This document shows positions 35,329-39,685 of a stretch of 39,685 nucleotides of DNA, piece by piece. The stretch's first letter is position 1, and every line of letters begins with the position of its first letter. The position numbers and the translations under genes are program-made. The notes below the pieces were generated by a model, which did no database searches, had not been told where the DNA came from, and saw only the letters and a list, made by a program, of their open reading frames with translations. The stretch is taken from the NCBI GenBank assembly GCA_015231435.1, contig JADGBN010000015.1:1-39685 (forward strand), written 5' to 3'. The DNA comes from Gammaproteobacteria bacterium (GTDB taxonomy: Bacteria > Pseudomonadota > Gammaproteobacteria > Thiohalomonadales > Thiohalomonadaceae).

Positions 35329-36320
35329 AACCTTCTGTAGCCGTCATCGGGGCAGGTTCCTGGGGAACTGCCCTAGCGATGCAGATTGCCCGCTGCGGTC
35401 AACCCGTTCTGCTTTGGGGACGGGATAGTGCCATGATGCAGGAGATCCAGCGGTTGCGGATTAATCCGCGCTATCTTCCCGACATTACCTTACCTCCTTC
35501 ATTAACCGCCACAGCTGATCTTGCGGCAACGCTTGCGGTTGCTAAGGCACTGTTGCTGGTGGTGCCCAGCGCCGCCTTTGCGCTCACAATTGCGCAGTTA
35601 CAACCTGGCTTAACCCAGCAAATTCCGCTTGCCTGGGCAACCAAAGGGGTCGATCAGCAGCGTGGTGAGCTACTCCATGAGGTTGTCGATCGTCTGCTTG
35701 GCAAGGGTTATCCGACGGCGGTGATCTCCGGCCCTACCTTTGCTCATGAAGTGGCGCTGGGGCTGCCCACGGCGGTAACCGTGGCAGCAGCTAAGCCTGA
35801 AATAGCGCAATACTATGCAGATCTGTTGCATGGTGAGAATTTTCGCGCCTATACCAGCGATGATATGATTAGTGTTGAGGTTGGCGGGGCGACAAAAAAT
35901 GTACTGGCGATTGCCGCTGGCATTGCCGATGGCCTGGGTTTTGGCGCCAATGCCCGCACCGCTTTGATAACCCGTGGTCTTGCCGAGTTAATGCGCTTGG
36001 GTGAGGCGTTGGGGGGACGACGTGAGACCATGATGGGGCTCTCCGGCCTGGGCGATCTGCTGCTTACCTCAACGGACAATCAGTCACGCAATCGTCGTGT
36101 GGGTATTGCGCTGGGGGAGGGTAAAACCCTTGCAGAGACAATTGCCGCGATAGGACAGGCGGTTGAGGGGGTCGATAATGCACGCCAGATCTATGCGCTG
36201 GCGCAACAGTATAAAATTGAAACACCGATCATCGAACAGGTCTATCGTGTGCTGCATGAGGGGTTAGCCCCCACCGAAGCGGTGCGGATATTGTTGCAAA
36301 GAAGCCAGAAGCAGGAGTAG
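35316..36320 (+). CDS. gpsA: glycerol-3-phosphate dehydrogenase [NAD(P)+], probably starting at ATC
   Basis: GpsA reduces dihydroxyacetone phosphate to sn-glycerol-3-phosphate for phospholipids. The reading frame encodes the dinucleotide motif AVIGAGSWGTALAMQIARCG, then LLVVPSAAFAL, ATKGVDQQRGEL, SGPTFAHEVALGLPTAVTVA, the catalytic lysine in VGGATKNVLAIAAGI and GLSGLGDLLLT. Upstream of GAGSWG there is no ATG, GTG, TTG or CTG as far as the in-frame stop at 35247. The first ATG, 35379, would remove the essential Rossmann glycines. ATC at 35316 gives M-DSLKPSVAVIGAGSWG, 334 residues in all, close to the family length (339). A base error is the alternative. Confidence 0.9.
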   Translation: MDSLKPSVAVIGAGSWGTALAMQIARCGQPVLLWGRDSAMMQEIQRLRINPRYLPDITLPPSLTATADLAATLAVAKALLLVVPSAAFALTIAQLQPGLTQQIPLAWATKGVDQQRGELLHEVVDRLLGKGYPTAVISGPTFAHEVALGLPTAVTVAAAKPEIAQYYADLLHGENFRAYTSDDMISVEVGGATKNVLAIAAGIADGLGFGANARTALITRGLAELMRLGEALGGRRETMMGLSGLGDLLLTSTDNQSRNRRVGIALGEGKTLAETIAAIGQAVEGVDNARQIYALAQQYKIETPIIEQVYRVLHEGLAPTEAVRILLQRSQKQE

Positions 36321-36325
36321 TTCGC

Positions 36326-36356
36326 AACGCATACGGCGGGTGTCACCGTATGCGTT
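36326..36356. terminator. hairpin between convergent gpsA and mgtC-like genes
   Basis: A perfect 11-bp stem: AACGCATACGG (36326-36336) with CCGTATGCGTT (36346-36356) around a nine-base loop. T-tracts are weak on both sides, but the place between convergent stops suggests a bidirectional terminator. Confidence 0.5.
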
Positions 36357-36371
36357 AGCGATTGTTTAATA

Positions 36372-37628
36372 TCAGATAATTAGCAGTCCGATACCCATGC
36401 CGGCACCAATGGCTAACAGTCCAGGTAGCGCTTGGCGTGTGAGTGGTTTGCCGCCAATACTGATAATCAGGCTGATTTTAAAGGCAAGGTTGGCCATGAG
36501 TGCCAGTGCCACGGCAATGACCGCATCATCAAACAGGACACGCTCCATATTAAACATCCTCAGGGTGGACAAGACGCTGGCATCGGCGTCGGTAATTCCG
36601 GAGACCAGAGCGACAATATAGAGACCGCTATTACCAGCAATATCCTGTAACCAGGCAGCGGTCAGCAGAACAGCCGCATAGAGCATTCCAAAGGAGAGGG
36701 CAGTTTTGAGTTCGGTCGGGTTTTTAACATCGGGCATAGGCAGCTCTCCGGAGGCGTTTAGCGCCTTCCAGCCATGAATCGCCATTAATACCCCGGGAAT
36801 TATCCCGCAGGCAAAGACCGTTGCAATCGGCAGCATTAAACTTGGCGCGACCAGTGTGGCAATGATTCCCAGCCGAATCATCACCATAAAGTTGGCAATG
36901 ACAATCACGATAGCTGACATGCGTACCAGATGTTCATTTTTTGCGGCGTGGCGCGAGAACATCATGGTGGTTGCAGTGGAGGAGGCGAGTCCGCCAAAAA
37001 TACCGAGAAGCGCCGCGCCGTGACGTGCGCCGATGATTCGCAAAGCGAGGTAACCGGAGAGCGCCAGCCCCGAAATGAGGACCACCATCCACCAGATCTG
37101 GCGCGGGTTAATCGCCCCGTAAGGGCCAAAATCAGCATCAGGCAATATCGGCAAAATCACCAGCGAGAGCACGGCAAACTGGAGGATGGAGTTCACATCT
37201 TTTTCGGTCATCATGACGCTAAAGTGCTGTAACTCATGTTTAAAGTGCAACAGGATAGTGGTCGAGATAGCCAGCATCACCGCCAGCGTCGCATAGCCCA
37301 TCCATACCGAAGCACCTAAGCCGAAGGTGGTGATAATCGCTGCTTCAGTGGTGAAACCGCGATCCTGCTCCTCCTGTTGTGAGGAGAAGTTAGAGGCAAT
37401 CATCACCGCAGTAACCGTAATTAAACCGATACTTAGCAGCCAGGGTTCGTTCAGTTTTTCCGCAATTAGCGCAAACAGGCAACCGAGTATCGAGACCAGC
37501 GAGAAGGTGCGCAGACCGGCAGCGGAGTCCGGGGCACGACCACGCTCCATGCCGATAAGTAAACCGATACCCAGGGCAGTAGAGAATGCCTCGACAGGTA
37601 ATGCAAGTTCCGGATTGACAAAGCTCAT
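36372..37628 (-). CDS. MgtC/SapB N-terminal and DUF4010 integral membrane protein
   Basis: A 418-residue polytopic inner-membrane protein with about 11-12 hydrophobic segments. The N-terminal third (FSTALGIGLLIGMERGRA, GLRTFSLVSILGCLFALIAE) is the MgtC/SapB-type domain, and the rest is the DUF4010 region (GGLASSTATTMMFSRHAA, SGITDADASVLSTLRM). Function is unknown; MgtC relatives affect magnesium homeostasis and ATP synthase. An AAGGA ribosome site precedes the ATG. It has its own promoter (37723-37751) and ends opposite gpsA. Confidence 0.9.
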   Translation of the reverse strand: MSFVNPELALPVEAFSTALGIGLLIGMERGRAPDSAAGLRTFSLVSILGCLFALIAEKLNEPWLLSIGLITVTAVMIASNFSSQQEEQDRGFTTEAAIITTFGLGASVWMGYATLAVMLAISTTILLHFKHELQHFSVMMTEKDVNSILQFAVLSLVILPILPDADFGPYGAINPRQIWWMVVLISGLALSGYLALRIIGARHGAALLGIFGGLASSTATTMMFSRHAAKNEHLVRMSAIVIVIANFMVMIRLGIIATLVAPSLMLPIATVFACGIIPGVLMAIHGWKALNASGELPMPDVKNPTELKTALSFGMLYAAVLLTAAWLQDIAGNSGLYIVALVSGITDADASVLSTLRMFNMERVLFDDAVIAVALALMANLAFKISLIISIGGKPLTRQALPGLLAIGAGMGIGLLII

Positions 37629-37722
37629 CTTGATCCTTTATTCAGGTGATTTTTAGACAGGCGACTCTGCGTTGCAGAATGGCCCGATGGCTGCAAAAAA
37701 TAGGAGTGTCATATTTTTGTAA

Positions 37723-37751
37723 AGTATCCCATTGACGCTGCTTTGCGTCAA
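37723..37751 (-). promoter_or_regulatory. promoter with inverted repeat before the MgtC/DUF4010 gene
   Basis: On the minus strand, -35 TTGACG (37746-37751), a 17-base spacer, and -10 GATACT (37723-37728). The inverted repeat TTGACGC-N6-GCGTCAA (37732-37751) covers the -35 box and half of the spacer, as an operator would. Confidence 0.5.
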
Positions 37752-37809
37752 ATAAGAGAAAGGAGCCTGTCGGCGAACATGCCCGTTGTTGGCAGACGGT
37801 TAAAGTGGC

Positions 37810-37846
37810 AAAAAAAAAGCCCGTAACTTCTCAGTTACGGGCTTTT
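37810..37846 (-). terminator. strong rho-independent terminator of the sulfur-globule gene
   Basis: GCCCGTAAC (37819-37827) and GTTACGGGC (37834-37842) form a perfect 9-bp stem with a six-base loop, flanked on the minus-strand 3' side by nine T. Thirty bases beyond the stop of the gene at 37876. A TTTT on the plus side makes it possibly bidirectional. Confidence 0.92.
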
Positions 37847-37875
37847 GCAGTCAATAGATCTGAGATCTTATAGAC

Positions 37876-38415
37876 TTATTTTGCAGCTGCAGGGGCGGCT
37901 GGTGCTGCAGGCGCGGCAGGCGCTTCTTGACGGGCAGCATTCATACGCTCTTCCATTGCTTTACGCTGTGCATCCATACGCTCCATCATTTTGGCATGAC
38001 GCTCGTCCATCTGCTTGCGACGTGCATCCATCTGCTCAAGCGCTTTCTCGGGAGTCATCATCTCGGGAGCGTGGAAGCCAGGGCCAGCAGGTGCGCCGTA
38101 GCCTGGGCCGTAGCCATAAGGTGCATAGCCATAGCCGTTAGAACCGTTGTAGTCGTTATAGCCATAGCCATTACCATAGTAACGGTTTTGACCTTGAACA
38201 CGGCTGTCACCACGAGCACGACCGCTCATGCCGAAGTTAAATGAACCATCGACATCGCCTGAACCATCGCCATAGCCATCACCGTAGCCAGAACCATCAC
38301 CATAGCCACTGCCATTACCACGATTGTTACCATAACCATCGTTACCCCACCATGCTTGGGCAGAGGAGGCGATAGCGAAAAGAGCTGTTGCAGCGATGAT
38401 ATTACGTAATTTCAT
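37876..38415 (-). CDS. sulfur globule family protein (Gly/Tyr/Asn-rich, exported)
   Basis: A 179-residue protein. A signal sequence ([21 protein letters not shown], cut after AQA) precedes a Gly/Tyr/Asp/Asn-rich region (about 22-112) with repeats such as [18 protein letters not shown] and [15 protein letters not shown]. An amphipathic helix rich in Met, Arg, Glu and Gln (about 120-160, [20 protein letters not shown]) and an [10 protein letters not shown] tail follow. Sulfur globule proteins of purple and colourless sulfur bacteria form the envelope around periplasmic sulfur deposits and have the same composition and signal. The charged helical half is unlike the short Allochromatium forms. 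It has its own promoter and terminator, so it is a one-gene unit. Confidence 0.8.
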   Translation of the reverse strand: MKLRNIIAATALFAIASSAQAWWGNDGYGNNRGNGSGYGDGSGYGDGYGDGSGDVDGSFNFGMSGRARGDSRVQGQNRYYGNGYGYNDYNGSNGYGYAPYGYGPGYGAPAGPGFHAPEMMTPEKALEQMDARRKQMDERHAKMMERMDAQRKAMEERMNAARQEAPAAPAAPAAPAAAK

Positions 38416-38510
38416 AAAAGTGTCTCCGTTTGGTTGAACATTCTTTAGTTGTGCTTCTTAATGAAGCTCTTAGCTAATGCAGGGGTTGTTATCCCCCTTC
38501 AAGCACCACT

Positions 38511-38538
38511 AGTATATTAGAATATTTGAATATTACAA
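38511..38538 (-). promoter_or_regulatory. promoter of the sulfur-globule gene
   Basis: On the minus strand, -35 TTGTAA (38533-38538), 16-base spacer, -10 TATACT (38511-38516, five of six matches). The untranslated leader is about 90 bases and includes a small GGGG...CCCC stem; a GGAGA ribosome site precedes the ATG. Confidence 0.6.
38516..38531. promoter_or_regulatory. candidate SqrR/BigR-type operator (ATTA-N8-GAAT) inside the sulfur-globule promoter
   Basis: ATTA (38516-38519), eight bases, GAAT (38528-38531) fills the spacer between the -10 and -35 boxes. It shares the 10-mer TATTAGAATA (38515-38524) with the site at 33015. A repressor bound here would block RNA polymerase. Confidence 0.4.
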
Positions 38539-38577
38539 TCATATTTTGCAATTGAATTTTTTTATAGCTGAATTAGT

Positions 38578-39477
38578 TTATCCCTTTATTTGGTTAAGAA
38601 GTGGCGCTCTTCCGGCACGATAGCCGTCATACTCAAACAGAACTAAACCTATTAAAATCAGTATGCTGCCAAAAATTACCGCTGTTGTCAGGGGCTCATG
38701 GTTCAGCTGGTGGCCGAGGAGCAGGGCGGTGACCGGGGTGATGAGTGTAATGAGGGAAACTCGTGTGGCATCAACCTGTTGCAGCACAAAATAGTAGAGA
38801 GCAAAACCGATGACCGAACCAAACAGGGCAAGGTAGAGAATAGCGATGCCACTTTGCAGGGGAATGGTGGCGGGGAGCTGACCATCGAGAAACCACCAAG
38901 TAAGAAGGAATAGCGGGGCGGCAACGCCAAGGCTGCCGCTGGTGGTGACCAGCGCAGGATTTTGGCTGTTAAGGCGTTTGAGCAGCACCGCACCCAGGGA
39001 GTGCAGCGATACCGCAAAGAGAATTCCGTAAATGCCAATATGGTTCACCGTACTCAGATGAAGACCGCTGGCAAAGATAAGCGTCAGGCCGCAAAAGGCG
39101 ACCAGAATACCAGCAGTACGACGCAGGCTGAGGGGTTGCGCGGTGATAAGATAGTGGGAGAAGAGTGTCGTGAGTAGTGGCGAGAGGCCAAACAGCAGGG
39201 AGATCCAGCCACTGGGGATATATTGTGCCGACCAGTAGGTTGCGAGCATCGAGCCATAGACGGTAAAACCGGCGATAAGATAAGCAAGGCGTGAGCGTCG
39301 GTTCCAGTAAAACCCCCACCCCATGAGCAGGACAATGGTTACTGCCATAATGGCACCGATAACCATGCGTGAGGTCACCCCAAAAAGATAACCCACTTCG
39401 GCGCTACTCCACTGAATCGCCAGGGGGGTGGTGCTCCAGATTAGAATAACGCCAAGGTAGGCAAGGGCAATATGCAT
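38578..39477 (-). CDS. EamA/DMT family transporter
   Basis: A 299-residue inner-membrane protein with ten predicted segments in two EamA repeats (about 5-137 and 150-288). Typical wording: HIALAYLGVILIWSTTPLAI at the N-terminus, YIPSGWISLLFGLSPLLTTL, and ASLITLITPVTALL-like VSLITLITPVTALLLGHQLNHEPLT in the second repeat. Members export amino acids or other metabolites; substrate cannot be told. Divergent from the MarC-family gene at 39573. Confidence 0.9.
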   Translation of the reverse strand: MHIALAYLGVILIWSTTPLAIQWSSAEVGYLFGVTSRMVIGAIMAVTIVLLMGWGFYWNRRSRLAYLIAGFTVYGSMLATYWSAQYIPSGWISLLFGLSPLLTTLFSHYLITAQPLSLRRTAGILVAFCGLTLIFASGLHLSTVNHIGIYGILFAVSLHSLGAVLLKRLNSQNPALVTTSGSLGVAAPLFLLTWWFLDGQLPATIPLQSGIAILYLALFGSVIGFALYYFVLQQVDATRVSLITLITPVTALLLGHQLNHEPLTTAVIFGSILILIGLVLFEYDGYRAGRAPLLNQIKG

Positions 39478-39572
39478 CGTCTGACCATTTTATCATAGCC
39501 ATGCGCATATCCCGATGAACGTGTTAACCTGCAGGGACTGAATGTTTTCACTTAATCACCCGGAATACTGCG

Positions 39573-39685
39573 ATGGAGAACTGGAACGAATATAGTCGTT
39601 TTTTTACCACACTTTTTGTCATTCTGGATCCCTTTATGGCGTTACCACTCTTTCTTTCTCTCACTGATCGCTACTCAATCCCGGA
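39573..39685 (+). CDS. MarC family membrane protein, 5' end only
   Basis: The first 37 codons of a gene that runs off the window: MENWNEYSRFFTTLFVILDP, then FMALPLFLSLTDRYS. The FFTTLFxILDPxxALPxFLSLT pattern is the N-terminal membrane segment of the MarC (UPF0056) family, multi-pass inner-membrane proteins of unclear function. The family assignment is good despite the short length; the rest cannot be judged. Confidence 0.8.
   Translation, partial: MENWNEYSRFFTTLFVILDPFMALPLFLSLTDRYSIP

Noticed and set aside
37845-38244. Two plus-strand frames over the sulfur-globule gene
   Set aside because: They are the antisense of Gly/Tyr and Met/Arg repeats, and the minus-strand gene has its own promoter, signal peptide and terminator.
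38150-38340. CRISPR-like or tandem repeat array
   Set aside because: The repeated bases encode Gly-Tyr-Gly-Asp repeats within a protein, with no spacers or palindromic repeat units.

Overview
The window is a chromosomal stretch of a gammaproteobacterium that probably lives by sulfur oxidation. The gammaproteobacterial assignment rests on gene order (thrS-infC-rpmI-rplT-pheS-pheT-ihfA-merR, gloB/yafS-like/rnhA/dnaQ, hemCDXY, gpmI-envC-ctpA-yibQ, rhodanese-grx-secB-gpsA). The sulfur lifestyle is inferred from a Gly/Tyr/Asn-rich exported protein of the sulfur-globule type near the right end. A small ArsR regulator whose two cysteines are spaced as in the persulfide sensors SqrR/BigR, followed by a rhodanese, a glutaredoxin and a zinc-ribbon thioredoxin, supports it. 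I see no rRNA, CRISPR array, prophage or insertion sequence.

Layout. Positions 1-313 hold two gene tails joined back to back: the 3' part of hemN on the minus strand and the 3' part of aroC on the plus strand, meeting near 122-130. Positions 436-8023 are the conserved translation block (thrS, infC, rpmI, rplT, pheS, pheT, ihfA, merR), with an L20-type structured leader, a strong terminator before pheS, and an infC that appears to start at AUC. Positions 8127-16763 are the least ordinary part: an RND adaptor with a methionine-rich insert, an RND permease with a 240-residue C-terminal extension, a secreted proline-rich protein, an orphan ParA-type ATPase, a membrane protein with a strict methionine-heptad coiled coil, and a dynamin/EHD-like membrane GTPase. 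All lie on one strand, have no outer-membrane channel gene, and end at a hairpin.

Positions 16853-22434 carry gloB, a methyltransferase, rnhA, dnaQ, a small protein with a possible nuclease motif, a YoaA/DinG-type helicase and tRNA-Pro(GGG). Positions 22520-32945 form a long minus-strand series (gpmI, envC, ctpA, yibQ, yajL-like, hemC, hemD, hemX, hemY, gmk) with short gaps or overlaps. Positions 33183-36320 are the arsR/rhodanese/grxC/trxC/secB/gpsA series on the plus strand. gpsA has no ATG, GTG or TTG upstream of its Rossmann motif and again seems to start at AUC. Positions 36372-39685 hold an MgtC/DUF4010 membrane protein, the sulfur-globule-like protein, an EamA exporter and the first 37 codons of a MarC-family protein.

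Candidate new biology: (1) the RND/ParA/Met-heptad/dynamin-like cluster, which may couple an envelope pump to spatial positioning and membrane remodelling; (2) a possible sulfide/persulfide-responsive circuit, in which an ATTA-N8-GAAT element occurs both upstream of the SqrR-like gene and inside the promoter of the sulfur-globule gene; (3) two genes that apparently use AUC as initiation codon. Everything here was read by eye; no database search or folding program was run.
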